From the NCBI GenBank assembly GCA_002104945.1, contig MCFH01000146.1, forward strand, positions 1 through 24,847: 24,847 bases of DNA. The letters are read 5' to 3'. The notes under the pieces are model-generated. The model saw nothing but the letters and a program-made list of their open reading frames with translations. It had not been told where the DNA came from and did not search any database. Source of the stretch: Piromyces finnis. Its lineage: Eukaryota; Neocallimastigomycota; Neocallimastigomycetes; Neocallimastigales; Neocallimastigaceae. Positions 8,479-18,700 of this stretch are shown one piece after another (position 1 is the first letter of the stretch; each line of letters starts with the position of its first letter). The position numbers and the translations under genes are program-made.

Positions 8479-9762
8479 TTAATGTTTCATTTCAATAAAA
8501 CTACTAATATAGGGAATTACATTCTTTAAATGAATATTTCTTTCTGCAATATCATTTGTAATTGGATCGCACTGTTACAGTATTAAGTTGTTGTTTTACA
8601 ATTTTTAGAGGTCCAAGATATAAGGATCTAATTTTCTTCTATTAAAATTTCTAATTAGAACTAAATCACCAGGCTTAAATTCACTACGTAGTCTTTTGAT
8701 TTGTCTTCTTCTATCTTTCCATAGCTCATTAGCTGTTTCAATATTATTTATTGCTTCTTTAATCCATTGGTTATGATTTATAAATTTCCTAATATAATAT
8801 TCTTCTTCATTTTCTTCTTTTAACCTTTTATCAACATTGATACTAAGTTCAAATGGTTGGAGGTCTCTTCTTCCGTATAGGAGTTCAAAACTACTAAATT
8901 TTGTAACTTCGTTTTTTGCAGTTCTAAGGGCCCATAATGCACTAGGTAGTGTTTTCATCCCAATCTTTATTTTTCTTTCCTAATAATCGTAAGTATTTGA
9001 TATTTCTCTATTTTCTATTTTCAACTTCTCCATTTGAGGCTGGATGATAGGTACTAATATAATGAACATATACATCATGTAAATCTAGAAAAGCTTTTTG
9101 TTTTATCAGATATGAATTGTGGTCCATTATCTGTAATTAATACTTCTGGTATACCATGTCTTGAAAATACATTAGTGAGGAATCTTATTACATCCTCAGA
9201 TTCAGTTTTCATTAAAGGTTCTGCTTCCACCCATTTGGTTAAATAATCTACCCAATACGATTATATATTTATTTCCTCTAGCAGTGGTATATAACGGACC
9301 TATTAAATCTAAACCAACTCTACTAAATGGTAAACCTGGAGGAGTTGCTAAATCTTTCCAAAAATAATCTCTTCTTAGTCTGTGATATGTCTTGTATGTT
9401 CCTTCATGACCAATAGAGTGAGCTTCATTAATTAGTTTCCATTTTTCAATCACTATTGTAATAACTTTTCTTAATAAATCATTTTGTTTATAATATTGAA
9501 CTCCATCAATGTATACAAATCTTTTAGTTATAAAATCTTCAATAAAATTATTTAGCATATTTCTATTATTATTCGTATTTGAATATAGATAATTATCATT
9601 CATATTTCTTTTGTTATTATTCTCATTAATATTTATCATAACATTATTATTGTCTTTACAAATATCACTATTATTATCACTTTCTATATTATTATCATTT
9701 CCATTATTTATATAATCAAAATCTGTTTTACAATTTTCATTATAATTTCCAATTAATATCAT
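8479..9762 (-). pseudogene. Integrase of element B, lacking the zinc-binding Cys pair
   Basis: The ORF at 9762-9202 opens in an Asn-rich stretch and then has the histidine half of the zinc domain (EAHSIGHEGTYKTYHRL). It passes from DYFWKDL straight to ATPPGLPFSRVGLDLIGPL, so the CxxC half (CEKC in A and C) is missing in frame. The first catalytic Asp is in GLDLIGPL. One extra G near 9256 breaks the frame, after which TDNGPQF and HPASNGEVENR supply the other two acidic residues. The ORF at 8958-8605 covers SSFELLYGRRD and the C-terminal FKPGDLVLIRNFNRRKLDPY (GPY/F-type module). After a further shift the protein ends NIHLKNVIPYISS with a stop at 8479. There is no chromodomain. Confidence 0.9.
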
Positions 9763-10215
9763 ATCATTCAGTTTGTTATTTTATCATAATTAATATTATA
9801 ATTATTAACATAATTTTTTATTATTAATTAATATATTATCATTTATCTTATTTTCATTAGTGTTATTTAAAGGCGTTGAATTCTTATTTTTATCTTCATT
9901 TTCTTTTCTTATTCCAAGTTTATTATCTGGAATGTTAGTATATTAAATAAATCATTATTTATATTATTATTATTTTGCTGTATTATCATTTATAAATAAT
10001 GAACATTCTTCTTTCTTATTTTTAATTATATTTTCTTCCATTATATCCTTTATATTATTGTTTTTTCTGCTATCATATTTTTCATTTATATTATTATTAT
10101 TATTATTATTATTATATTATTATATTATTATTATTATTTATTATTTATTATTATTATTTATTATTATTATTATTATTATTTATTAATTATTTATTTTCAT
10201 TTCCTGATTTACTTT
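9763..10215 (-). repeat. Asparagine-coding low-complexity insert with an ATT/AAT microsatellite between RNase H and integrase
   Basis: This segment separates ADALSRLQSKSGNE (end of RNase H, about 10205-10240) from the integrase zinc region. It is dominated by AAT/AAC-type codons and contains a nearly pure run of ATT-like triplets at about 10088-10190. Frames change repeatedly within the run. Elements A and C have only a few dozen residues here, so the extra length is a B-specific expansion of low-complexity DNA in a coding region. Confidence 0.75.
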
Positions 10216-10712
10216 GAAGTCTTGATAAAGCATCAGCTATAACATTCTTCCTCCCCTCTTCATATAAGACTTTTAACCTTCAAAATGCTGAAACTCTGTT
10301 ATCCATTTAACATGACGACTTGATGAGGGTTCTTTTACTATTAAAAATATAGACCAAAGGTTTATGATCAGTATACAACAATGTTTCAAGATTGTTGCCA
10401 GTTATAATGGTTTGAATTTACACACACAGTAAAAGCAGCTAATCCTTCAAGTTCAGTAATACTATAATTTAATTCTGAATTAGATAATGTTCTACTTTCA
10501 AAATAGAGAGGTTTTTCAAAGCCGTCATTATCTAATTGAATAAGTAAACCACCTATTCCTGATTTAGATGCATCAGTACGTATTATAAATTGTTTATTGA
10601 AATCTGGAGGAGTAAGAATAGGTGCGATAGCTAATTTATTTTTTAGAGTATCAAAAGCATTATTAGAAATAACATTCCATTCAAATGTAACATTCTTTTT
10701 TGTTAGATTCAT
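10216..10712 (-). pseudogene. RNase H domain of element B (frameshifted at the end)
   Basis: A long run (10712-10386) contains the tether and RNase H: FEWNVISNNAFDTLKNKL, FIIRTDASKSGIGGLL with the first catalytic Asp, and YSITELEGLAAF with the catalytic Glu. The third acidic residue is in a TDHKPL motif near 10350-10375, in another frame. The domain ends at ADALSRLQ near 10225. Of the three elements, this is the best-preserved RNase H N-terminal half. Confidence 0.9.
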
Positions 10713-11490
10713 ATAAAGGTTTGGCTACTTGAGCAAAGTTAGAAATGAACTTTCTATAATAACCAATAGCACCTAAAAACGAACGTAATTGTTTAATATT
10801 TTTAGGCGGTAGCCAATTAATAATAACTTGAACTTTAGAATCAATAGGCTTAATACCTTTAGTAGAAAGAGTGTGACCAAGTAGTTCCACTTCTTCTTTA
10901 AAAAAATGACATTTCTCTACATTAATTTTTAAACCGTTATTATGTAAATTTTAAAAAACCTTTTTGATGTCTTCATAATGTTGCTCCAATGAATTAGAAT
11001 AAATAACAAGGTCATCTATATAAACAAATACACATACACCAATTAAATCAAAAATATACGATTCATTTCACGTTGAAAAGTGGCCGGTGCATTACAAAGT
11101 CCAAAAGGCATAACTTGGAAATTAAAATTTCCATATATGGTAGTGAAGCAAGTTATGTCTCTATCATCAGGATGCATAGGTATTTGATGATAACCCGAAA
11201 ACAAATCAATAGTAGATAAAATAGTAGCATTACCCAATAGTATAAATATCATCATACAAGGGAAGTGCATATGCATCTTTTATAGTGCAATTATTTACCT
11301 TTCTATAGTCAACACACATTCTTATTTGATTATTCTTCTTAGGTACTAAGACTACTGGGGATGACCATGACGAACTAGAAGGAACAATTAATTTATTATC
11401 AATAGCTTAATTAATTCATTTTTTAATGCATCAGCTTGCACTTTAGATAATCTATATGCATGTTGTTTAATAGGTTGGGTTCCAGGAACT
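10713..11490 (-). pseudogene. Reverse transcriptase of element B (frameshifted, YIDD intact)
   Basis: The palm is readable as ILSTIDLFSGYHQIPMHP and GNFNFQVMPFGLCNAPATFQ (11276-11043). After a break, VYIDDLVIYSNSLEQH carries the catalytic double Asp (YIDD codons at 11022-11011). A stop or indel in a T/A run near 10945-10955 precedes EVELLGHTLSTKGIKPIDSK and LRSFLGAIGYYRKFISNFA (10890-10681), the thumb/connection. The N-terminal fingers (SSPVVLVPK, MRMCVDYRKV-like) lie near 11290-11380. It makes cDNA from element RNA. At least three single-base breaks interrupt it. Confidence 0.9.
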
Positions 11491-12532
11491 AATTTATTCT
11501 ATGTGGCATTAATTTAGAATGACCTAAATCATCTGTCTTTATTGCCACTACATCTCTATACTCAGAAAATAGTTGCTTTATATTATTTCTACTATCAATA
11601 GGTATTTCATTTATTATATCATTTATAATAAGCTGCTTCTTATCACTACCATTATTATTAGAAATATTAGAAGAGATATCTTCTTTGACAATTGATATAA
11701 AAACAGGAAGTGGACTAGAACAGGAATTTTTAAATAAAGCATTATCATCAGATTTATAACTATTTTTAGTAGTAATATTATTAGGAACATAAGATATATT
11801 ACTTTCACAGTTATTTATAAAATCAGAAACTCTTAAATTGGAAATTTTATCAGGAGCATTATTATTAGAACACACATTATTAAATTTACTCAACTCGTAC
11901 TCTATATAGTTTTTATCATCATCTTTATTAATATTATTTGAATTATTAAAATTTACATCATAGAGTAAATGTGTTAATTTAATACATTCATTATTATTAT
12001 TAACATGTAATAAAGAATCGTCAACTAAATTTAAAATAAAATTATTTCTTTTCAATGTAGCAATTCCAACAAGTACATCAAAGATATCATCTTTTTCTAC
12101 CTCTCTAAAGTGATCTGTAAATGTGTGATTTCCAATTGTAATCTTAAGTTCATAGATATTTGAATCAATAGAACTATTTGAGTACACTTGAAATATCTTT
12201 TCAGATACTCTACCAACTGGTAATTTCTTGATATTGAATTTCTTTAGTGCAGCAGTAGTAATTAGGTTTACACTAGCACAAGAATCTAAGAATATTTCCG
12301 ATGGTCGATTTTCTATAAATCCATTAACCTTAATGACTTTATGACTTCCAATAACAGTCATAACATTTATTAGAGATTTCTTATCAATTTCTTTTAATTT
12401 CAAAGCTTTAATAAATTCGGATCTAAATTTCGGAAATAAATCTAAAAGATAACCTAACTTTGTTACTACATCAGTAGAGGCAACTTCTTTTATTAAATCA
12501 TTGATTTTGAAATCATCAATTAATTCCATCAT
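11489..12532 (-). CDS. Element B polyprotein segment: pre-protease motif, D-S-C aspartic protease, Asn-rich spacer, RT start
   Basis: A 347-codon open stretch of the Pol polyprotein, longer than any other unbroken piece here. Residues 27-48 hold the pre-protease block YLLDLFPKFRSEFIKALKLK, shared with A and C. Residues about 60-165 are a retropepsin fold: GFIENRPSEIFLDSCASVNLIT with active-site D83-S-C (Asp codon 12286-12284), and ILVGIATLKR near residue 150, the usual second conserved strand. Residues 170-300 are Asn/Ser-rich with no recognised motif. The end (NNIKQLFSEYRDVVAI, HSKLMPHRIN) is the start of RT. The ATG at 12532 is only the first Met of the open frame. In the native element it would be translated as part of Gag-Pol after frameshifting. 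Confidence 0.82.
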   Translation of the reverse strand: MMELIDDFKINDLIKEVASTDVVTKLGYLLDLFPKFRSEFIKALKLKEIDKKSLINVMTVIGSHKVIKVNGFIENRPSEIFLDSCASVNLITTAALKKFNIKKLPVGRVSEKIFQVYSNSSIDSNIYELKITIGNHTFTDHFREVEKDDIFDVLVGIATLKRNNFILNLVDDSLLHVNNNNECIKLTHLLYDVNFNNSNNINKDDDKNYIEYELSKFNNVCSNNNAPDKISNLRVSDFINNCESNISYVPNNITTKNSYKSDDNALFKNSCSSPLPVFISIVKEDISSNISNNNGSDKKQLIINDIINEIPIDSRNNIKQLFSEYRDVVAIKTDDLGHSKLMPHRIN

Positions 12533-13559
12533 TTTAATATGTTTTTCTAATTTTGGATTACTAGTTTTTACTCAGAGATTGGATTTCTTTATACTATCAT
12601 TTAAATTATCTTTATTTCATTTAATTTTTCTTGTTTACTTAATTTTTTTGCATTTGAAATATTGGGTTTATTTATAACAGACAAATCTAAGTAATTTAAT
12701 TTATTTGTTTTACTAGTATCATTAGTGGTTTCTAAGACTTTATCACTTTTGTTATTTCCTTTGTTAATATTATCATCTAAAACTATTATTTCTGATTCTT
12801 TAATTGATTTCACATCTTCAGAAATGATACCTGTTTTTCCTTCTTTGGATTATTATCTGGACTTTTATTTTCATTCATAGTATTGGTTTCAATAGTTTCC
12901 TCTAATGTGGTATCTTCATCCATAGCTACGCTTTTATTAGTTTTATTATTGTTCATTTTCCGTTTAGCTAATTTTAAAGCAGGTGTGCTAAAGGAATAGG
13001 GTTTTCTTTTAATTTTCTTTCGGTATCTTTAAATGGTGTTAACCTTTTAGACTTATTTAATTTTTCATTCTTCTGAGTAACAGCTACCACTTCATTATCT
13101 TCACCTATATGGCAGTACTCATTTTTATTTTCTTGTTGTCTATCATAATATTGTTCTTTTATATTTAATGTCTTACAATTTCTTATCATATTATTATTAT
13201 TAGATGTACAACTTCTATCACACCCACAAGAATTATTTAATATTCCATAATCTTTCTCATAAACATTATTGTTGTTTTCCTTGTACTTATCATTATCTTT
13301 ATTAATATTATTAATATTGTTACATTTATATTCGTTGATATTATTATAAATATTTTCACAATTTATATTAAAATCTTTATTATTATTATTATCATCATAA
13401 TTATTATACTTAGTAGCATAAACATCATAGTTATTTTCATCATATATATAGTTATCCTTATTATCACTAATATCATAATTATTATCATTGTGTTTAATAT
13501 CATAAACATAAGTATTATTGTCATATATATAATTATTATTATTATTAATATCATAAGAA

Positions 13560-13597
<38 letters not shown>

Positions 13598-13606
13598 ATC
13601 ATAAGA

Positions 13607-13637
<31 letters not shown>

Positions 13638-13834
13638 GTATCATTATAAATAAAATTAGTATTAGGATTGTTGTTAAAATTAACATTATGACTATCATAG
13701 AAATAATTATTCCCATTTAGTTCATTATTATTATTATGAACATACATAATATTTTCATTTATTTCATCATTTGAATCAAAAGAATTGCCAAACTTGGTTT
13801 GATTACTGGGAGTTGTCCTTCTCCCATAGACTAG
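12533..13834 (-). pseudogene. Post-frameshift linker of element B, Asn-rich with SYDI repeats
   Basis: The -1 frame from 13834 reads LVYGRRTTPSNQTKFG and is uninterrupted into the 257-codon run at 13747-12974. The run is dominated by Asn, Tyr and Asp, with two N(10-12)-SYDI units near 13530-13640 and looser YD repeats after them. It ends near KENPIP, after which one base shift leads to STPALKLAKRK, the counterpart of PRPI[LV]TPA in A and C. A second piece (12813-12601) contains EIIVLDD and LDLSVINKPNI, matching SV[IL].QPNI in A and C. It lies between the frameshift site and the protease. Function unknown; composition suggests a disordered, possibly prion-like spacer. Confidence 0.72.
13535..13645. 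repeat. ATT/AAT triplet microsatellite inside the element B linker
   Basis: Two long ATT triplet runs separated by the same short unit (AATATCATAAGAATT on the plus strand). On the coding strand these are AAT codons for Asn, with SYDI between runs. The near-identical spacer shows tandem duplication of a whole unit, beyond triplet slippage. Confidence 0.85.
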
Positions 13835-13840
13835 TTTAAA
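13807..13840 (-). promoter_or_regulatory. -1 ribosomal frameshift signal of element B
   Basis: The heptamer UUUAAAC (13840-13834) lies in the gag frame as U UUA AAC with the stop UAG next (13833-13831). A 7-nt spacer leads to the stem UGGGAG (13826-13821) / CUCCCA (13812-13807) around the loop AAGGACAA. Stem and spacer length equal those of A and C, while the loop and the last heptamer base differ. The -1 frame stays open into the linker. Confidence 0.87.
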
Positions 13841-15286
13841 TTATTTGATTCAGATGGATTGTTTAAATTTATTTTGGTTGCTTTATTGTAATTATTTTCT
13901 GGTAAGGTCTTACTATAATAATTATTATAATATTGATTATTTAATTGATTAGGGTAATTATTATTAATATTGTTCCTGTTATCACTATCATTAATGTTGT
14001 TCCTCATATTATTCTTATTAACATTACTGACGTTATTAAATGTATTATTGTTCATTGTGTTGTTTTTATTATAACTATTAAAACCATTATTATTATATCC
14101 ATTATATCCAATAGTATTATTATAATTATTGTAGCTATTATATTATTACTTTCATTATAATTGTAATTTCCATTTGGATTAAAATTACCTTTCTTATAAT
14201 CATTATTGGTGTACATATAATAATTGTTATTCATATTATTATAGTTATTTTTATGATAATAATCCATATAATTATTTTCATTAATATTTCTATTATCCTT
14301 TTGGTTGTTGTTATTAGTATTAGTGTTAAATCCATTTAAATAACTATTATTGTTGTAATTATTGTTATCATTATTATTATATAAATTTCCATATCTGTTA
14401 TAAGAATTTCTTTGATTATTAAATTGATTAAAATTATTGAAATTATTGAAATTATTTCTTTCTCTTTTATTTGGGCATTCACTAGCTTTATGTCTCATTT
14501 GCTTGCAATAGTAACATCTGATACTCCGGAAGTTACTATTATTAAAGTACACATTTTCATAATTTCTTGGGATACCTGGATAGGATCTTCCGATAGGCTT
14601 TTCTTGTACATAATTTGAATAAGAGTTATTAAAATTGCTATGGTTAATATTAACATTATCATCATCTACTAATCCTCTATATAACGGATGGTTTAACAAA
14701 ACATTTCGAGTATTTTTTGTATTTTGGTATACCATAGAAATATTGTTAGTTTCAGTACTTTCTAGGGTTCTTCTTTCGGCTTTCTCAGCCTTTTCAGCAA
14801 CTTTAAAAGCTTCAGATAATGTTTCACATTCGGCTAATATAACTTGGGAGTGTGGATAAACTCTTTTCTTAATAGAGTTTAAATAGTCATCCACAGAAAT
14901 AATTTTCATAAAATCTCTTTCCAAGCGGTGGTAAAGAGTTAAGTATTTATAGTTGAAGCTTTTTATAGTTTCATTTTGTTTAATTTTTAATGTTTTTAAT
15001 ACTGAACATTTATCCCCTGGTTTTATTTCCAGATAATCTTCAATAGCAGATTGTACCTCTTTATAAGTAGGATACCTTTTAACGTTATTATGAGAGGTAC
15101 ATAAGATTTCAAAACATTCTTGATATCCGCTTCAACGGCAACTTTTAACCACACAAATATTCTAGAGGGCTCTTGTATATCATGGATCTCCATGACACTT
15201 ATAAAATCCTCCATCCAAGAATCAATATCCTTTCCATAATCGCAGAGGTATGGAAGGTCTCTTTTTACTTTAGTGGCGTCAACCAT
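13831..15286 (-). pseudogene. Gag of element B (frameshifted, Asn-rich C-terminus)
   Basis: Capsid/nucleocapsid protein. The start at 15286 is the first ATG after the PBS. The first piece reads MVDATKVKRDLPYLCDYGKDIDSWMEDFISV and breaks near 15100. KQNETIKSFNYKYLTLYHRLERDF, the typical Gag repeat region, spans the junction with the second piece (14924-14052). That piece has an AEKAEKAERR helix and the zinc knuckle CYYCKQMRHKASEC (residues 137-150, CX2CX4HX4C, with Arg where Gly usually precedes His). A long Asn/Tyr tail follows, shifts frame in an AAT run near 14060, and ends ESNNLN-stop at 13831. It lacks the acidic loop seen in Gag of A and C. Confidence 0.88.
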
Positions 15287-15519
15287 TTTAATTATTTATT
15301 TATTTTAAAATAAATTTATATAATAACTTCTTATATATTATTGTTATAATATTTTATATATATAATAATATTTGTGTATAATTAATAGTTTTATAGTAGA
15401 AAGTTTTATTTATATAAAGAACTTATTTTAATTAAAAGTAATAAAATAAATAAAAAAAATAAATATAATTAGAATAGAAATAATACTATTAATGTTTCAT
15501 ATTATTCAATATTGCTACG

Positions 15520-15535
15520 CCCGGATTCTCCACCA
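15520..15535 (-). promoter_or_regulatory. Primer binding site of element B
   Basis: On the minus strand TGGTGGAGAATCCGGG lies 7 nt from the 5' LTR. The first eight bases equal those of A and C and the rest differ (AATCCGGG versus ATATCGGGG in C), so a different tRNA or isoacceptor may be used. Confidence 0.82.
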
Positions 15536-15542
15536 AATTTTA

Positions 15543-16292
15543 TGATGCAATATATTTCAAAAACACCATAAATAAAATATAATTATGAACGTTAGCAATA
15601 GGGAATGATATATGAATAATATATTAGTTAATATTGTATTTATTTCTATTTTATAATAATAAAAATAAATAATAAAATAATAAATTTTATAATAATATAA
15701 TTAAATAGATTTTGGTTTAAAGATTCTTTATTTAATTAGTATTATTATTATGATTATAACATTAATAACATTCAATACTAATAGGATCGAAAGTTATTAT
15801 TGAATAAATATAAATAGTAAAATATAATGTGAAATATAAAAATATGTTGATAAAAGTATTATTAATGATAAAATATAACTTTTCTGAAATAATAAAAATA
15901 AACAATAAATATTCTTTTCTTTTATAATTAATATTTAAACGGAATGAAATATAATAAATACTAAATACGTAATTATTAACCTAAAACTAACTTAAACTAA
16001 AACTATTAATATAAAATAAAATAAAACTAATACTTAAAACTAAATATCAAATATTATTTATAAATGAAAAGTTCTCCCTCCTTTGATATCTTCTGCTTTA
16101 ACACTCCCTTTTATATCTTTTCCTTTCTTGTGTAACTAATTATTCTAATGTATGTGTAACATTTGCGTCATAATAATTTACTAATATAGTTTAATTATTA
16201 TTATCATTAGTAATTGATATACAATTTATAAAAGGATTAGATATTATTCATAAATATTTAAAATATTATATTTTTCTATGCATCTTGTATCA
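15543..16292 (-). repeat. 5' LTR of element B
   Basis: A 750-bp direct repeat of 7709-8425 with the same termini (TGATGCAA...TTGTATCA). It carries the same CT-rich block and GTGTAAC motifs near 16125-16170. Its outer end is 4 bp from the 3' LTR of element C. Confidence 0.92.
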
Positions 16293-16296
16293 ACAA

Positions 16297-17010
16297 TGTT
16301 ATGGTTCGAGGAATTTAGTTTTATTTATAAAATATTAATAAATTTATCAATACTCAAAAATAATATTAAAATTAATAAGAAAATTGTTTTATTAATAAGT
16401 TTGTTTTATTAAAATATTAAGAATATATAATTACAAAAATAAAAATAAAAATAAAAATAAAATTATCTCTCTCTTCTAATTCTTATAATATACACCTTTT
16501 TATACCTTTTGTAGAAATTTAAGTAGTGTTAATTAAAAGAATTAGACTTTAATTATTACATTAAATTTTGTATTTAAATTACTTTTAATTAATAATAAAA
16601 TTACATTACTATTATAATAAATAATTATACATATTATTGAATTGATTAACATACATTAAAAGTTTACTTCACATATATTTAACTAAAGAATTTTACTATT
16701 TTACAGAAATATTATTCATAATTTTAATTAATAAAAATTCATTAACTTGATAAATTAAACTAAAAGTTCAATAAACTATAATTTCAATATATTATTATTA
16801 CTTTATTATTACTAAATTAATTTTTAAATTTAATAAAATAAAATTTAAGTTTAATAAAATAATCATTAATAAATTTAAATATAATTTTCATGTATACATT
16901 AATTTACAAATTAGAATATTGTAAAGTTTTCATACATTTAGGAACAATAATGGATTAGGTCATAATCATTAATTATGACAAAAATAACATTATTTGTTGG
17001 TTCCTTAACA
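16297..17010 (-). repeat. 3' LTR of element C
   Basis: Begins TGTTATGGTTCGAGGAATTT and ends GGTTCCTTAACA, with TGTTA...TAACA inverted termini. It matches 23065-23772 over its full length and, less closely, the solo LTR 6556-7232. Confidence 0.94.
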
Positions 17011-17024
17011 AGTGCCCCCACGAA
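17011..17024 (-). other. Polypurine tract of element C
   Basis: On the minus strand the sequence immediately before the 3' LTR is CGTGGGGGCACT. The GTGGGGGC core matches element B. It starts only 9 bp after the integrase stop codon. Confidence 0.7.
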
Positions 17025-17033
17025 GACTCTTGC

Positions 17034-18240
17034 TTACGTAAAAGCAGAGTTAAACTTTACAATGTTCTTAAGATGAACATTTCGATTCATCTGCATTCCA
17101 GTGGATATATCAGCTAATGTAATCGTATTAAATTGTTTCTTGACAACTTTGAGTGGTCCAACAAAATAAGGCTCTAACTTTGTTCGGTTAAAATTTCTAA
17201 CTAATACTAGATCACCGATCTGGATATTTTTGCCCTTGGTCATACTTTGTTTTTCTTCCCTTCTAGCAACCCAGTACTTATTTGCATTTTTAATATTCTC
17301 ACAAGCTTCTAACGTCCACCTGTAATGATTAATAAACTTCTCAAGTAAGATTCATCCGAAGACTGATTAGTACCCTTAGTAGGTCTAGCAGCAATATCAA
17401 AGGGTTGCTGATCCTCTCGTCCATAGACTAATTCAAAGCTAGAGTGGTTCGTGACAGTATTTTTAGTAGTTCTAAGCGCCATAGGGCAGAAGGCAAAACT
17501 TCATCCCAATCCTTGTTTTCTGTTCCAAGTAATCTTAGAAGCTTTCCAATTTCTTTATTTCTATTTTCAGTCAAACCATTACTTTCTGGGTGATAGGTTG
17601 ATACAACCTTACATAAACATCATATAAATCAAGAAAACCTTTGTCATATCGGATGTAAATTGGACACCATTATCAGTGGTAATAACCTGTGGTACTCCAT
17701 GTCGAGAGAAGACGTTGATTTAAAAATTTTATAACATCTTTTGAGGTAATACTTGCAGTGGGTTCGGCTTCAACCCACTTTGTGAAATGATCGACTGCCA
17801 CTATAATATATTGATTATTATTACGAGTTTTTACTAACGGCCCAATGATATCTAAGCCCAGATGGGTGAAGGGAGCTTCAACTTCAGTTGGAAGATTTCT
17901 ATAGGTTCTGGATACGGTTGAGGGCGATTAAGTTGACATTTTTCACATTTTGCTACAACTCGTCGAATATCGTTAACCATATCATTCCAATAATAGCTTT
18001 TTCTCAGACGTTGATAAGTTTTATAATATCCTTCATGTCCAATGTTATGAGCATCCAAATTAATTTCAGCTTCTCATTAGTTTCTGTGATCAGTTTTCGA
18101 TAATTCCTTCCATCAATAAAGTAATCCCACCATCTATTTTGGTGAACTTTTCTTCCACAAATTCTTTAATTACCCTAGATAGCATGGTCTCTTCTATACC
18201 TTTATTAATTTTCGCAGCTATTACTTTTTTATCTTTTTTA
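17034..18240 (-). pseudogene. Integrase of element C (frameshifted, C-terminal module intact)
   Basis: The zinc domain is complete in one frame (18058-17852): HNIGHEGYYKTYQRLRKSYYW followed by CEKCQLNRPQPYPEP, giving HHCC. The core is scattered over several frames: GLDIIGPL (about 17840), FTKWVEAEP, TDNG near 17680 and HPESNGLTENR near 17560-17590. The ORF at 17243-17034 is the C-terminal module: IQIGDLVLVRNFNRTKLEPY then FVGPLKVVKKQ (GPY/F motif), ending at TAA 17036-17034. The stop is 23 bp from the LTR, leaving no room for a chromodomain. Several single-base indels break the core. Confidence 0.9.
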
Positions 18241-18700
18241 TTTTCATTCGAGACAGTGCATCTGCCACAACATTCTTTTTACCTTGTTCATAAGAATATC
18301 AATCCTAGCTACTAGCTGTTAAACACATCTCGTTTGTCTTGCATTGTTTGGCTCCTTATTCTTAATAATCCAATTAATGGTTTATGATCAGTATAGACGA
18401 TAGTCTTAAATGGACTTCCCATTATATAAGGCTTTAATTTAGTAATACAGTAAAATAATGCAGTTCTTCTAAGTCAGTAATTCCATAATTCTTTTCTGCT
18501 TTTGTCAGACTTCGGCTAATATAATGAATTGGATGTTCAATATCTGTGCTTCCTTTGTAATAATACTCCTCCGATCCTTCATACGATGCATCCGTTCGAA
18601 TTATAAATTCTTTCTCAAAATCAGGGAATTTCAAAATAGGCGCATTGATTAACTTTTCTTTCAATATAATAAAACTCTCTTGTTGTTCATTACACCAATT
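18241..18700 (-). pseudogene. RNase H domain of element C, with a garbled stretch after the first Asp
   Basis: The piece at 18664-18434 reads FEKEFIIRTDASYEG, then an unusual SEEYYYKGSTD, then EHPIHYISRSLTKAEKNYGITDLEE. In A the corresponding stretch is GVGGVLLQ, and that type of sequence is present here in another frame. Two compensating indels therefore preserve an open frame with an altered middle (about 18550-18590). TDHKPL follows near 18385-18400 and ADALSRMK near 18245-18270. First Asp, Glu-region and last Asp are all detectable, but not in one frame. Confidence 0.85.

Larger units (their letters stand above)
7709..16292 (-). mobile_element. Ty3/Gypsy LTR retrotransposon B, full-length but broken
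   Basis: Two homologous LTRs bracket gag, frameshift signal, linker, protease, RT, RNase H and integrase on the minus strand, with a primer site at one end and a G-rich PPT at the other. It is a distinct lineage from A and C: different LTRs, shorter leader (about 230 bp from PBS to gag) and asparagine-rich insertions. It shares the frameshift cassette, D-x-C protease and PBS offset with them. About ten frame breaks are visible. An in-frame loss in integrase suggests this copy is dead. Confidence 0.95.

Noticed and set aside
13490-14160. Plus-strand and alternate-frame ORFs rich in Ile
   Set aside because: They are the other frames or the antisense of AAT/ATT triplet runs that code Asn in the Gag-Pol of element B. 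No independent domain or start context.
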